This document shows, piece by piece, positions 48,786-58,864 of a stretch of 64,000 nucleotides of DNA. The first letter of the stretch is position 1, and every line of letters begins with the position of its first letter. A program made the translations under genes and the position numbers. The notes beneath the pieces were generated by a model. The model was not told where the DNA came from. It was given only the letters and a program-made list of their open reading frames with translations, and made no database searches. Location: NCBI GenBank assembly GCA_023442945.1, contig JAEZWW010000107.1, positions 62,001 through 126,000 of the forward strand, written 5' to 3'. The stretch is from Pseudomonadota bacterium. GTDB lineage: Bacteria; Pseudomonadota; Gammaproteobacteria; Burkholderiales; Burkholderiaceae_C.

Positions 48786-50012
48786 ATGTCAAACAATGTT
48801 TATGTCCTGGGTGGCTACCAGACCGATTTTGCGAAGGTCTGGTCGCGTGCCGGTGAAGATATTTCGGACATGATCCGCGAGTCGGTGGTGGGGGCTTTGA
48901 AATCGAGCCAAATTGAACCGGACCTGGTGGAGAGCATTCACGTCGGAAACGCCTTTGGCGAACTGCAGCGCCAGCAGGGCCATCTGGGCGCGGTGGTCTC
49001 ACAGGTTGTTCCCGAGCTCTGGGGCGTGCCGGCCATGCGGCATGAAGGCGCTTGCGCGTCGTCGTCGCTGGCGGTGCTCGCCGCGATGGCGGAGATTGAG
49101 GCTGGGCGCTACGACTGCGTACTCGTTGTCGGCGCGGAGGAATTCAAAAACCTATCGGGTCGCGACGCCTCCCGCAACCAGAACGCGGCGGCGTGGCAGG
49201 GGCGAGAGGGCTTCGACTGCACGTTCATGTGGCCGGCGGCGTTTGGCCGCATCGCGCAGGAGTACGCGGATCGGTATGGGCTGGACCGCCGACATCTGAA
49301 CCGGATTGCCGAGCTGAACTACAGCAACGCACGACGCAACCCGTTGGCGCAGACACGGGCTTGGCAATTCGATGAACTGAGCTTCACGGACGACGATGAG
49401 GCCAACCCCCTCATCGAGCCTGGGACCCGTCGGCAGGATTGCGGGCAAGTGACGGACGGCGCATGCTCGGTCGTGCTGGTCAGCGAGGCCTTTGTGGATC
49501 GCCACGGACTGGATCGCACAAAACTCGCGCGCGTCGCCGGTTGGGGGCATCGCAATGCGGGGATCCGTTTGCTCGACAAACTTGAGCGCAGCCGCGGTGA
49601 GCCCTATGTCTTTCCCCATATGCGGCAGGCTATCGAAGGCGCGTGGCAGCGCGCTGGCATTCGAGGCATCGAGGAGATTGGTGGCGTGGAAACCCACGAC
49701 TGCTTCACTACCTCGGAATACGTCGCGCTTGATCACTTGGGCTTGGCGCCCCCCGGTAAGAGCTGGCTGGCCGTCGAAGAAGGCACCATCGAGCCGGGCG
49801 GACGGTGCCCGGTGAATATGAGCGGGGGCTTGATCGGCTGTGGGCACCCGGTGGGTGCGACGGGCGCAAGAATGCTGCTCGATGCCTCCCGCCAGGTGAC
49901 CGGCCATGCAGGGGACTGCCAGATCGACGGTGTTGAACGGATGCAGACCTTGAACATCGGCGGCTCGTTTGCCACGGTGGTGTCTTTTGTGGTGGAGCGA
50001 GGGGCTGCTTGA
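48786..50012 (+). CDS. Thiolase, SCP-x-like type
   Basis: A 408-aa thiolase of the non-classical (SCP-x/lipid-transfer-linked) group. The nucleophilic Cys is in RHEGACASSSLAVLAAMAEI near residue 88, and the active-site segments HDCFTTSEY and GGLIGCGHPVGATGARMLLD are intact. It would cleave a 3-ketoacyl-CoA, likely the final step of the route encoded by this cassette. An excellent ribosome-binding site (GGAGGT) precedes the ATG at 48786. No separate DUF35/OB-fold partner is present, though many thiolases of this type pair with one. After it comes a 158-bp stretch with nothing recognised. Confidence 0.9.
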   Translation: MSNNVYVLGGYQTDFAKVWSRAGEDISDMIRESVVGALKSSQIEPDLVESIHVGNAFGELQRQQGHLGAVVSQVVPELWGVPAMRHEGACASSSLAVLAAMAEIEAGRYDCVLVVGAEEFKNLSGRDASRNQNAAAWQGREGFDCTFMWPAAFGRIAQEYADRYGLDRRHLNRIAELNYSNARRNPLAQTRAWQFDELSFTDDDEANPLIEPGTRRQDCGQVTDGACSVVLVSEAFVDRHGLDRTKLARVAGWGHRNAGIRLLDKLERSRGEPYVFPHMRQAIEGAWQRAGIRGIEEIGGVETHDCFTTSEYVALDHLGLAPPGKSWLAVEEGTIEPGGRCPVNMSGGLIGCGHPVGATGARMLLDASRQVTGHAGDCQIDGVERMQTLNIGGSFATVVSFVVERGAA

Positions 50013-50170
50013 GCGCTTGTCCCTAAGCGGGTGTCGGTAGGCACCGAGCCACCCAAGCGAATGATCGACCGCCCGCACGACGCTGAAATCGCCCGCTGCG
50101 TCAAAGCCCGAGGGGCGGAGCTCGAGGCGCTGATTCAGCTTCGGTGTAAGGCCTGAGTGAGGCGAATCGC

Positions 50171-51076
50171 TCAGCGCAACGACGGGCCCGCCAACACACC
50201 CGCCTCCCACTGCCCCACCTCCTTCAACAAACCCCACACCGCCTGCACGCGCGCCAGATCCTTCGCCTCGGCCGGCATGCTCATCCAGAAGGTGCGGGTG
50301 AATTCGGCCTCGCCGGGCAAGACACGGGCCAGGATCGGGTCGCGGTCGGCCAGGAAGGCGGGCAGCACAGCCAGGCCCGCGCCGGCGCGGACGGCTTCGT
50401 ACTGCGCGGTCACGCTGGTGCTGCGCAGGGCAAAACGTTCGGGCGGGTAGAGCTGGTCCAAGAACTGCAGCTCCTTGGTGAAGAGCAGGTCGTCCACGTA
50501 GCTGATGAAGGCGTGGTGGCGCAAGTCCTCGCGTTTGGCGACCAGCGGGCGGCGGGCCAGGTATTCGCGCTGGCCGTATAGGCGCAGGGTGTAGTCGGCC
50601 AGCTTGGTGACGATGACGGAGCCGCGTTTAGGCCGTTCCAGCGAGATGACGATGTCGGCTTCGCGCCGGCTCAGATGCAGCATGCGGGGCAGGGCAAGCA
50701 GATCGATCGACAGGCCGGGGTGTTGCAGCGTCAGTCGCGCCAGGTGTGGCGCCAGGATTTGTGTGCCGAAGCCCTCGGTGGCGCCCACGCGCACCAGGCC
50801 GGACGGCCCGCTGGCGGCGGCGTTGGCCGGGGCGGCGCGTTCCACACCCTGCACGGCGCCGGCCATGGCTTCGACCGCGGGTAGCAGCGCGCGGCCGGCT
50901 TCGGTCAAGCGGTGACCGGTGGCTTCGCGCGCGAACAGGGGCGCGCCCATCTGCTTTTCCAGCGCCTGGATGCGGCGCGCGACGGTGGTGTGTTCCACCC
51001 CGGTGCGGCGGGCAGCGGCGGCCAGGGTGCCGGTGCGGGCCAGTTCCAGAAAGTAGCGCAGGTTGTCCCAGTCCAT
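50171..51076 (-). CDS. LysR-family transcriptional regulator
   Basis: A 301-aa LysR protein: the winged helix starts MDWDNLRYFLELARTGTLAA, with RRTGVEHTTVARRIQALEKQ as the recognition part, and a full effector-binding domain follows. The chosen start at 51076 is the usual family N-terminus. It is divergent from mmsA across a region with the palindrome TGCAAATTTGCA and a half site, so it probably controls the valine-degradation operon. The decayed fragment at 43104-43400 is a paralogue of its C-terminal part. Confidence 0.88.
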   Translation of the reverse strand: MDWDNLRYFLELARTGTLAAAARRTGVEHTTVARRIQALEKQMGAPLFAREATGHRLTEAGRALLPAVEAMAGAVQGVERAAPANAAASGPSGLVRVGATEGFGTQILAPHLARLTLQHPGLSIDLLALPRMLHLSRREADIVISLERPKRGSVIVTKLADYTLRLYGQREYLARRPLVAKREDLRHHAFISYVDDLLFTKELQFLDQLYPPERFALRSTSVTAQYEAVRAGAGLAVLPAFLADRDPILARVLPGEAEFTRTFWMSMPAEAKDLARVQAVWGLLKEVGQWEAGVLAGPSLR

Positions 51077-51093
51077 GGCGGGCGTCCTCGATG

Positions 51094-51105
51094 TGCAAAT
51101 TTGCA
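51094..51105. promoter_or_regulatory. Candidate LysR binding site
   Basis: The perfect palindrome TGCAAATTTGCA sits 18 bp upstream of the LysR start and 95 bp before mmsA. A related half site, TTTTGCAC, is at 51141-51148. Such a pair is the expected arrangement for LysR control of a divergent gene. Confidence 0.6.
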
Positions 51106-51199
51106 AAGCCAACGTGCGTCATTGTCTATTGCCCCGTGAATTTTGCACAGCTACTATGAGGCATTCGTTGACCACCTACTGACAGGAGACAAATTCGCC

Positions 51200-52716
<1,517 letters not shown>

Positions 52717-52720
<4 letters not shown>

Positions 52721-53121
52721 GCGTGGCGCGCGCAGCGCGGAACCTGCTTGGCCTGGTCTTGGCTGGGCTGGCCGGTGCGCCCGCCGCGTGGGCGCAGGCC
52801 GGTGCCGAATGTCGCCCCGGTGGCAGTGTGGCCGAGACCAACGCCTGCGCCGTGCGCGATTACCGGCAGGCCGACGCCGACCTGCAAATCCTGTACGGCG
52901 ACGTGATGCGCGCGTTGTCCGCGCACGAGCGGCCTGACCTGCGGCAGGACCAGTCGGCCTGGCAGCGCACGCGCGTGGCACAGTGCAAGATGGCCCAGCG
53001 CGCGGCCGAAGCCCGGCCCGAATGGTCGCGCCTGTACCACGAGTGCCTGATCACCCAAACGCGGGGCCGCCGCGCCGGGCTGATGTACTGGCTGCAGCAT
53101 GGCGAGGCGCCACCCAGCTAA
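52717..53121 (+). CDS. LprI-like lysozyme-inhibitor-domain protein, exported
   Basis: A 134-aa exported protein of the LprI/DUF1311 type. A signal peptide is visible (LLGLVLAGLAGAPAAWA, residues 10-26), followed by CRPGGSVAETNACAVRDYRQ with two of the conserved cysteines, DLRQDQSAWQRTRVAQC and YHECLITQTRGRRAGLMYWL. DUF1311 proteins include lysozyme inhibitors and other periplasmic proteins. It starts with a GTG overlapping the mmsA stop, so it is translated with mmsA although it has no obvious role in valine use. Confidence 0.78.
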
Positions 53122-53135
53122 AAGGGGCTATACAG

Positions 53136-53426
53136 ATGGAATTGATGCCGCGCCATACTCAAATCGTAGAGACGATCCAGACGCATTTTGGCCTCCTTGT
53201 TCGCGAAGAGTGCTTTCAATTCCCGGAAGATGAATCCAACCTGTACATGATTTCGCCGGATGGAGTGCTTCTTTGGGTTGCTGAGCGGGTGATGGAAGGA
53301 GATGTCTACGCAAATCCGATCGTTCGCATCGATCAGGCTCAAATAAGTTGTGCTTCCTGGAAAGGCTATGACTGTGAGATTGATCTGAGAAGCGGAAAGC
53401 TGCTCCGTGCAACCTTCACCAAGTAG
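53136..53426 (+). CDS. Lower-GC hypothetical protein, 96 aa
   Basis: No family is recognised. The protein is soluble, with a helical first third (ETIQTHFGLLVREECFQFPE) and a beta-rich end (GYDCEIDLRSGKLLRATFTK). Base composition is lower in GC than all flanking valine genes, suggesting a later insertion into the operon. Two in-frame ATG codons lie at 53136 and 53145; the first is preferred because the upstream open frame runs across the LprI gene. It is oriented with the operon, between the LprI-like gene and the acyl-CoA dehydrogenase. Confidence 0.6.
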   Translation: MELMPRHTQIVETIQTHFGLLVREECFQFPEDESNLYMISPDGVLLWVAERVMEGDVYANPIVRIDQAQISCASWKGYDCEIDLRSGKLLRATFTK

Positions 53427-53497
53427 TCGCCCAAATCCGCCGCGCCAGTCGGCAGCATTCGGCGACGTCATATTCGAAAGATTTAGGAGACACCGGC

Positions 53498-54664
53498 ATG
53501 GACTTTGAACTGAGCGAAGACCAGCGCGCCTTTGCCGACACCGCGCGCGCCTTTGCCGAGGCCGAGCTGGCGCCGCACGCCGCCAAGTGGGACGCCGAAA
53601 GCATCTTCCCGCGTGAAGCCATCGCCAAAGCGGGTGAGCTGGGCTTTTGCGGCCTGTACGCCCCTGAAAATGCCGGCGGCCTGGCCCTGCCGCGGCTGGA
53701 CGCCACGCTGGTGTTTGAAGAACTGGCCGCGGTCGACCCCAGCACCACCGCCTTCATCACCATCCACAACATGGCGACCTGGATGCTGGGCACCTGGGCG
53801 AGCGATGAAGTGCGTGCCGAATGGGGCGAGGCACTGACCAGTGGCCAGAAGCTGGCCAGCTACTGCCTGACAGAGCCGGGCAGCGGCTCGGACGCCGCGT
53901 CCATCAAGACGCGGGCCGAGCTGGTCGGCCACGAATACATCATCAACGGCGGCAAGGCCTTCATCAGCGGTGCCGGCAGCACCGACGTGCTGGTGCTGAT
54001 GGCGCGCACGGGTGAGGCCGGCTCGGGCGCGGGCGGTATCAGCGCGTTTGTGGTGCCGGCCAACCTGCCGGGCATCCAGTACGGCAAGAAAGAAGAAAAA
54101 ATGGGCTGGAACAGCCAGCCCACGCGCCAGATCAGCTTTGACAACGTGCGCATCCCCGCCAACCACTTGATGGGCAACGAGGGCGAGGGCTTTCGCATTG
54201 CCATGAAGGGGCTGGACGGCGGCCGCATCAACATCGCCACCTGTTCGGTCGGTGCGGCGCAAGGCGCGCTGGGCCACGCGCAGCGCTACATGCAGGAGCG
54301 CAAGCAGTTCGGCAAGACGCTGGCCAGCTTTCAGGCCCTGCAGTTCAAGCTGGCCGACATGGCGACCGAGCTGGTCGCGGCGCGCCAGATGGTGCGGTTG
54401 GCGGCGTTCAAGCTGGACACCGGCTCGCGCGACGCGTCGACCTACTGCGCCATGGCCAAGCGCTTTGCCACGGACGCGGGCTTCAACGTCATCAACGACG
54501 CGCTGCAACTGCACGGCGGCTACGGCTACATCCGCGAATACCCGCTGGAGCGCCTGCTGCGCGACGCGCGCGTGCACCAGATCCTGGAAGGCACGAACGA
54601 GATCATGCGCACCATCATCGCGCGCCGCCTGCTGCAGGACCAGGGGCTACAGACGCTGCAGTAA
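53498..54664 (+). CDS. Acyl-CoA dehydrogenase, likely isobutyryl-CoA
   Basis: A 388-aa FAD flavoprotein that oxidises an acyl-CoA to its enoyl form. Family motifs include YCLTEPGSGSDAASIKTRAE (FAD-binding), GWNSQPTRQISFDNVRIPA, FGKTLASFQALQFKLADMAT and the C-terminal HGGYGYIREYPLERLLRDAR with the catalytic Glu in LEGTNEIMR. The sequence resembles isobutyryl-CoA dehydrogenase (ACAD8-like). Position between mmsA and the 3-hydroxyisobutyryl-CoA hydrolase fits oxidation of isobutyryl-CoA to methacrylyl-CoA. Ribosome-binding site TAGGAGA precedes the ATG at 53498. Confidence 0.88.
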   Translation: MDFELSEDQRAFADTARAFAEAELAPHAAKWDAESIFPREAIAKAGELGFCGLYAPENAGGLALPRLDATLVFEELAAVDPSTTAFITIHNMATWMLGTWASDEVRAEWGEALTSGQKLASYCLTEPGSGSDAASIKTRAELVGHEYIINGGKAFISGAGSTDVLVLMARTGEAGSGAGGISAFVVPANLPGIQYGKKEEKMGWNSQPTRQISFDNVRIPANHLMGNEGEGFRIAMKGLDGGRINIATCSVGAAQGALGHAQRYMQERKQFGKTLASFQALQFKLADMATELVAARQMVRLAAFKLDTGSRDASTYCAMAKRFATDAGFNVINDALQLHGGYGYIREYPLERLLRDARVHQILEGTNEIMRTIIARRLLQDQGLQTLQ

Positions 54665-54710
54665 GCAGCGGCCCACCTACACCTTCAAGAAACTTTTGTG
54701 ATTTCCTGAG

Positions 54711-55832
54711 ATGAGCGATCAACCCGTCCTGTTTGACACCCTGCCCACCGCCAGCGGCCACGTCTTCGGCCGCGCCACGCTGAACGCGCTCGCCAGCCTG
54801 AACGCGCTGTCGCTGGCCATGGTCGATCTGCTGGACCCGCAGTTGGCCGCCTGGGCCCAAGACCCGAAAGTCGTTGGCGTGGTGCTGGACGCTGCGGGCG
54901 ACAAGGCCTTTTGTGCCGGCGGCGATGTGGTCGGCCTGGCGCACGCCATCCGCGCCCAAGGCCCGGGTGAGGCGCCGCAGGTGGCGCGCGATTTCTTTGA
55001 GCGCGAATACCGGCTGGACTACCGCATCCACACCTTCCCCAAGCCGCTGCTGTGCTGGGGCCACGGCATCGTGATGGGCGGCGGCATCGGCCTGATGTCG
55101 GGCGCCAGCCACCGCGTGGCCACGCCCAAGACGCGCATGGCCATGCCCGAAATCAACATCGGCCTGTATCCCGACGTGGGCGGCAGCTGGTTGCTGGCGC
55201 GCGCGCCGGGCGCGTCTGGCCCCTTTTTGGCGCTGACCGGTGCGCACATCAATGCGGCCGACGCGGTGTTTGCCGGTCTGGCCGACTTCGTGCTGGCGCA
55301 CGACCGCTACCCCGCCGTGCTGGACGCGCTGCGCGCGGCGCAGTGGACGGGCGCGCAGGCCGACGACGGTGCGCAGCTTAGCCACCTGCTGGAAGGCCTG
55401 GGGCAGGGCGTCGATCTGCCGGCGTCGCCGCTGCGCACGCACTTCGACCGCATCCGCACCGTGATCGGGCACGACCGCCTGTCCGACATCGCCGCGCGCA
55501 TGGCCGCGCTGGCGCAAGACGCCGACCCCTGGCTGGCGCAGGCGGCGCAGACCTTCCTGAAAGGCTCGCCCACCTCCGCTGCGCTGGGGCTGGAATTGCA
55601 GCGCCGCGCGCGCAACCTGTCGCTGGCCGACACCTTCCGGCTGGAATGGCAGGCCTCCATCGGCTGCTGCGCCCACACCGACTTCGCCGAAGGCGTGCGC
55701 GCACTGCTGATCGACAAGGACAAGCAGCCGAAGTGGCAGCCCGCCACACTGGCCGAGGTCACGCCCGCGTGGATCGACGAGCACCTCAAGCCGCGCTTTG
55801 ACGGCGCGCACCCGCTGGCCGATCTGGCCTGA
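54711..55832 (+). CDS. 3-hydroxyisobutyryl-CoA hydrolase (enoyl-CoA hydratase family)
   Basis: A 373-aa crotonase-superfamily enzyme. Length, and segments such as AFCAGGDVVGLAHAIRAQGP, LCWGHGIVMGGGIGLMSGAS and MPEINIGLYPDVGGSWLLAR, match 3-hydroxyisobutyryl-CoA hydrolase rather than simple hydratases (about 260 aa). It removes CoA from 3-hydroxyisobutyryl-CoA in valine breakdown. A separate enoyl-CoA hydratase gene is not in the window. The ATG at 54711 lies 46 bp after the dehydrogenase stop. A palindromic element follows before mmsB. Confidence 0.9.
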   Translation: MSDQPVLFDTLPTASGHVFGRATLNALASLNALSLAMVDLLDPQLAAWAQDPKVVGVVLDAAGDKAFCAGGDVVGLAHAIRAQGPGEAPQVARDFFEREYRLDYRIHTFPKPLLCWGHGIVMGGGIGLMSGASHRVATPKTRMAMPEINIGLYPDVGGSWLLARAPGASGPFLALTGAHINAADAVFAGLADFVLAHDRYPAVLDALRAAQWTGAQADDGAQLSHLLEGLGQGVDLPASPLRTHFDRIRTVIGHDRLSDIAARMAALAQDADPWLAQAAQTFLKGSPTSAALGLELQRRARNLSLADTFRLEWQASIGCCAHTDFAEGVRALLIDKDKQPKWQPATLAEVTPAWIDEHLKPRFDGAHPLADLA

Positions 55833-55838
55833 CCGTGA

Positions 55839-55899
55839 ACTATAAATTTGATAGCTGGCCACGCAGATGGCTCTATGGCTGGCGGCTGAAATTGCTAAA
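55839..55899 (+). repeat. Dispersed palindromic element, copy 12
   Basis: Reads CTATAAATTTGATAGCTGGC, ACGCAGATGGCTCTATGGCT and ends with GGCTGAAATTGCTAAAA. It is inside the valine operon, between the hydrolase and mmsB, which suggests that the element can be tolerated within a transcript. Confidence 0.8.
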
Positions 55900-55946
55900 A
55901 ATTTCGTCATTCTTTCGTTTCAACACCACAACAGCAGGAGACACAC

Positions 55947-56846
55947 ATGTCCGATCTTCCCCGCATCGCCTTCGTCGGCCTGGGCAACATGGGCGGCCCG
56001 ATGGCCACCAACCTGAAGAAGGCCGGCTATGCCGTGAACGCCTTTGACTTGAGCGCCGACGCCCTGGCCAAAGTGCGCGAGCAGGGCGTGGGCGTGGCCG
56101 CCTCGGCGCGCGATGTGGTGAAGGGTGCGCAGGTCGTGATCTCCATGCTGCCGGCCAGCCGCCACGTCGAGGCGCTGTACCTGGGCGATGACGGGCTGAT
56201 GGGCGTGATCGAGCCCGGCGCGCTGATCATCGACTGCAGCACCATCGCCCCCGCGTCTGCGCAGAAAGTGGCGGCCGCCGCCACCGCCAAAGGCCTGGCG
56301 ATGATCGACGCCCCCGTCTCCGGCGGCGTGGCGGGGGCGGCCGCGGGCACGCTGACCTTCATCGTCGGCGGCGCGGCCGACGCACTGGAGCGCGCGCGCC
56401 CGGTGCTGCAAGGCATGGGCAAGAACATCTTCCACATGGGCGACGCGGGCGCCGGCCAGGTCGCCAAGCTGTGCAACAACATGGCGCTGGGCGTGATCAT
56501 GGCCGTCACGGGCGAAGCCCTGGCCCTGGGCGCCGCGCACGGGCTGGACCCGAAGACGCTGTCGCAGATGATGGCCGTCAGCACCGGCCGCAGCTGGGCC
56601 ACCGAGATCTGCAACCCCTGGCCCGGCGTGCTGGACAACGCCCCCGCCTCGCGCGGTTACAGCGGCGGCTTTGGCAACGACCTGATGCTGAAAGACATGG
56701 GCCTGGCCGTCGAAGCCGCCATCGGCATCGGCGCCACCGTGCCGCTGGGCGAGCTGGCGCGCAACCTGTACGCCATGAACCGCCAGGAAGGCCGCGGCGG
56801 GCTGGACTTCTCCAGCGTCGTCAAGTTGATGACGACCAAGGCCTGA
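55947..56846 (+). CDS. mmsB: 3-hydroxyisobutyrate dehydrogenase
   Basis: A 299-aa beta-hydroxyacid dehydrogenase that oxidises 3-hydroxyisobutyrate to methylmalonate semialdehyde, the substrate of MmsA. The NAD-binding motif is AFVGLGNMGGPMATNLKKAG near residue 8, substrate motif DAPVSGGVAGAAAGTLTFIV, and the catalytic Lys lies in GAGQVAKLCNNMALG. Length is typical. It is the last gene of the operon. RBS AGCAGGAGA precedes the ATG at 55947. Confidence 0.93.
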   Translation: MSDLPRIAFVGLGNMGGPMATNLKKAGYAVNAFDLSADALAKVREQGVGVAASARDVVKGAQVVISMLPASRHVEALYLGDDGLMGVIEPGALIIDCSTIAPASAQKVAAAATAKGLAMIDAPVSGGVAGAAAGTLTFIVGGAADALERARPVLQGMGKNIFHMGDAGAGQVAKLCNNMALGVIMAVTGEALALGAAHGLDPKTLSQMMAVSTGRSWATEICNPWPGVLDNAPASRGYSGGFGNDLMLKDMGLAVEAAIGIGATVPLGELARNLYAMNRQEGRGGLDFSSVVKLMTTKA

Positions 56847-56902
56847 GCGGCCGCGCCGGCAGCGCGGCGCGTGGTGCTCATGACGTCCGTCGACGTGTTT
56901 CT

Positions 56903-56968
56903 TTGCTATGTAAGATGTAGCTGCTTGCGCAGGTGGTTGTAGGGCTTGCGAGCGAATACGCTCGAAAA
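56903..56968 (+). repeat. Dispersed palindromic element, copy 13
   Basis: Reads TGCTATGTAAGATGTAGCTG, CTTGCGCAGGTGGTTGTAGG and ends with CTCGAAAA. It lies after mmsB, between it and the convergent azoreductase gene. Confidence 0.85.
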
Positions 56969-57056
56969 CCTGGCCCAGGACCGCGCAGGCGTTTGTTGCC
57001 CGCGCGTCTTGTTTCGGCACGGGTTGGGCGCACGGCGGAGCGTGAACCCGGCCAGT

Positions 57057-57782
57057 TCAAGCGGGCTGCAAGGCCGGGCGCGCCGTTGACCCCACGGCGG
57101 GCGCAGTGGCCAAGGCCTGCAACCAGCGATCCGCCAACCCATCTGCGCGCGCCTGCGCTTGTGCGACCGATGCGGCCAGCTCGTCACCGCCGTGTTCCTG
57201 GTGTTCGACGGCGATGTGGGACAGCCCCTCTATTCCCAGGAAGCCTAGCGCCGTCGCTACCGCCGGGTCCAGGTGGTTCATGTGCGCCATCTCGCCGCCG
57301 GCGTCGAAACCGTTGCCGCCGCGTGCGCTGATCAGCACGGTGCGGCGCGGGCGGTCCGCCAGCAAGGGGACGTACGGGGAATCAGCACGCGTCGGGTCGA
57401 AGTTGAAAGTCTCGCCGATGCGCACGATCTGGTCGATCCACGCCTTGAAGGCGGCGGGCGGGCCGAAGTTGTACATGGGCACACCCAGCACCAGCACGTC
57501 GGCGCGGCGCAACTCGTCGATCAGCTGGTCGCTTTCGGCCAGCGTTGCGCGTTGTTCGGGCGTGCGTTCGTGCGGCGCCGTGAACGCGGCCGCCACCCAG
57601 TCGGCGGTCACCGGCGCCGGCGGGGCGGCCCCCACGTCACGCACGATCACGTGGTCGCCCGGCCGCGCCGCGCGCCAGCGTTCGACAAAGCGGTGCGTCA
57701 GCGCGCGGGTGTGCGAGCCGTGGGCGTGCGTGCCCGCCAGGCCGGGGCGGGCGCTGGCGTCGAGGTGGAGTACAGTGGTCAT
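57057..57782 (-). CDS. azoR: FMN-dependent NADH azoreductase
   Basis: A 241-aa flavodoxin-fold enzyme of the AzoR/NAD(P)H quinone reductase family, reducing quinones and azo compounds. It begins MTTVLHLDASARPGLAGTHA with the FMN-phosphate loop, contains VLVLGVPMYNFGPPAAFKAW (residues 95-114) and ISARGGNGFD, and ends with a Pro/Ala-rich tail longer than in E. coli AzoR (about 200 aa). It is divergent from a LysR gene with 86 bp between them, so it is probably its target. The start is ATG at 57782. Confidence 0.87.
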   Translation of the reverse strand: MTTVLHLDASARPGLAGTHAHGSHTRALTHRFVERWRAARPGDHVIVRDVGAAPPAPVTADWVAAAFTAPHERTPEQRATLAESDQLIDELRRADVLVLGVPMYNFGPPAAFKAWIDQIVRIGETFNFDPTRADSPYVPLLADRPRRTVLISARGGNGFDAGGEMAHMNHLDPAVATALGFLGIEGLSHIAVEHQEHGGDELAASVAQAQARADGLADRWLQALATAPAVGSTARPALQPA

Positions 57783-57868
57783 GGATGAATTCCTTTTTCA
57801 GCAGTGAAAGGACTGGTTCGACTGTAGAAAAGGGAAGAATCCGTGACAAACGATCTTTTCTTCGCGAA

Positions 57869-58813
57869 ATGACAAAATTCAATTCATCTGTGGACGATGC
57901 GAGTTTCGCCGCAACGCGGGCCCGTCGGCTACCGTCCTTGCCGGCACTGAGGGCCTTCGAGGCCACGGCGCGGCTGGGCAGCGCTCAGCTGGCGGCGCAG
58001 GAGCTGTCGGTCACGCCCACGGCCGTCAGCCACCAGATCCGTGCGCTGGAGCAGTGGCTGGGCACCGCGCTGTTCGTGCGCCAACCGCGCCGGCTGGTGC
58101 CCACGCCAGCCGCGCAGGAATTGCGCCAGGTGACCAGCGACGCCTTCGACCGCATCGCGTGGACCACCGACAAGCTGCGCACCCACCCGCAGCGCCACAC
58201 GCTCACGCTGTCGACCACGCCCGCCATCGCGCGCATGCTGCTGACGCACACCGCCGCGCTGCGCGCCGCGCGGCCGAGGCTGGACCTGCGCATCCACGCC
58301 ACGCACGAGCCGGTGCCACTGGACGGCGTGATCGCCGACATGGCGATCCGCTACGGCAGCGGCCAGTGGCCCGGCTTGGTGGCCGAACATCTGGTGGGCA
58401 ACCGCTTCGTGCCCGCGTGCAGCCCGGCGCTGAAGCTGCGCCAGCGTGCGAGCCTGCCGCGCCACGCACTGTTGCACTTTCTGCCGTTGGGCGCGCGCAG
58501 TTCACCCTCGGACTGGGCGGCCTGGCAGCGTGTGGCCAAAGTGCCTGGGCTGGACGTGGCGGCCGGCCCCGTGTTCCACGACGAAACCCACGTCATCGCC
58601 GCGGCCCTGGCGGGGCAGGGCGTAGGCCTGATGAGCCAGGCGCTGATCGTGCGGGAGCTGGCCGAAGGCCGACTGGTGCGGCCCTTTGGCCCCGAATTGC
58701 CGGGCCAGTCGTTTCATCTGGTCTTCCCAGAAGCGCGACGGGCCGAGCCGGACGTGCTGGCGGTGCGCGACTGGGTGCTGGCCGCGACGGCGGCCGAATT
58801 GGTTCGGGGTTAA
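57869..58813 (+). CDS. LysR-family regulator (GcvA-like)
   Basis: A 314-aa LysR protein. The DNA-binding domain is in residues 20-80: PSLPALRAFEATARLGSAQL, then AAQELSVTPTAVSHQIRALE and QWLGTALFVRQPRRLVPTPA, the GcvA-type pattern. The effector domain follows. The chosen start MTKFNSSVDDASFAATRARR at 57869 avoids an extra 28 residues from the open upstream frame. Divergent from the azoreductase gene, it likely controls it, as many LysR regulators do with adjacent reductases. Confidence 0.87.
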   Translation: MTKFNSSVDDASFAATRARRLPSLPALRAFEATARLGSAQLAAQELSVTPTAVSHQIRALEQWLGTALFVRQPRRLVPTPAAQELRQVTSDAFDRIAWTTDKLRTHPQRHTLTLSTTPAIARMLLTHTAALRAARPRLDLRIHATHEPVPLDGVIADMAIRYGSGQWPGLVAEHLVGNRFVPACSPALKLRQRASLPRHALLHFLPLGARSSPSDWAAWQRVAKVPGLDVAAGPVFHDETHVIAAALAGQGVGLMSQALIVRELAEGRLVRPFGPELPGQSFHLVFPEARRAEPDVLAVRDWVLAATAAELVRG

Positions 58814-58864
58814 ACAACGGCGGCGGCGCGCGCCCAGCGTGGGCTGTACAGCGCCGGGCCGGGG

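Noticed and set aside
50013..50170. Possible short reading frame (MIDRPHDAEIARCVKARG) after the thiolase gene
   Set aside because: Only 31 codons, no ribosome-binding site and no family similarity; treated as intergenic sequence, perhaps a remnant.
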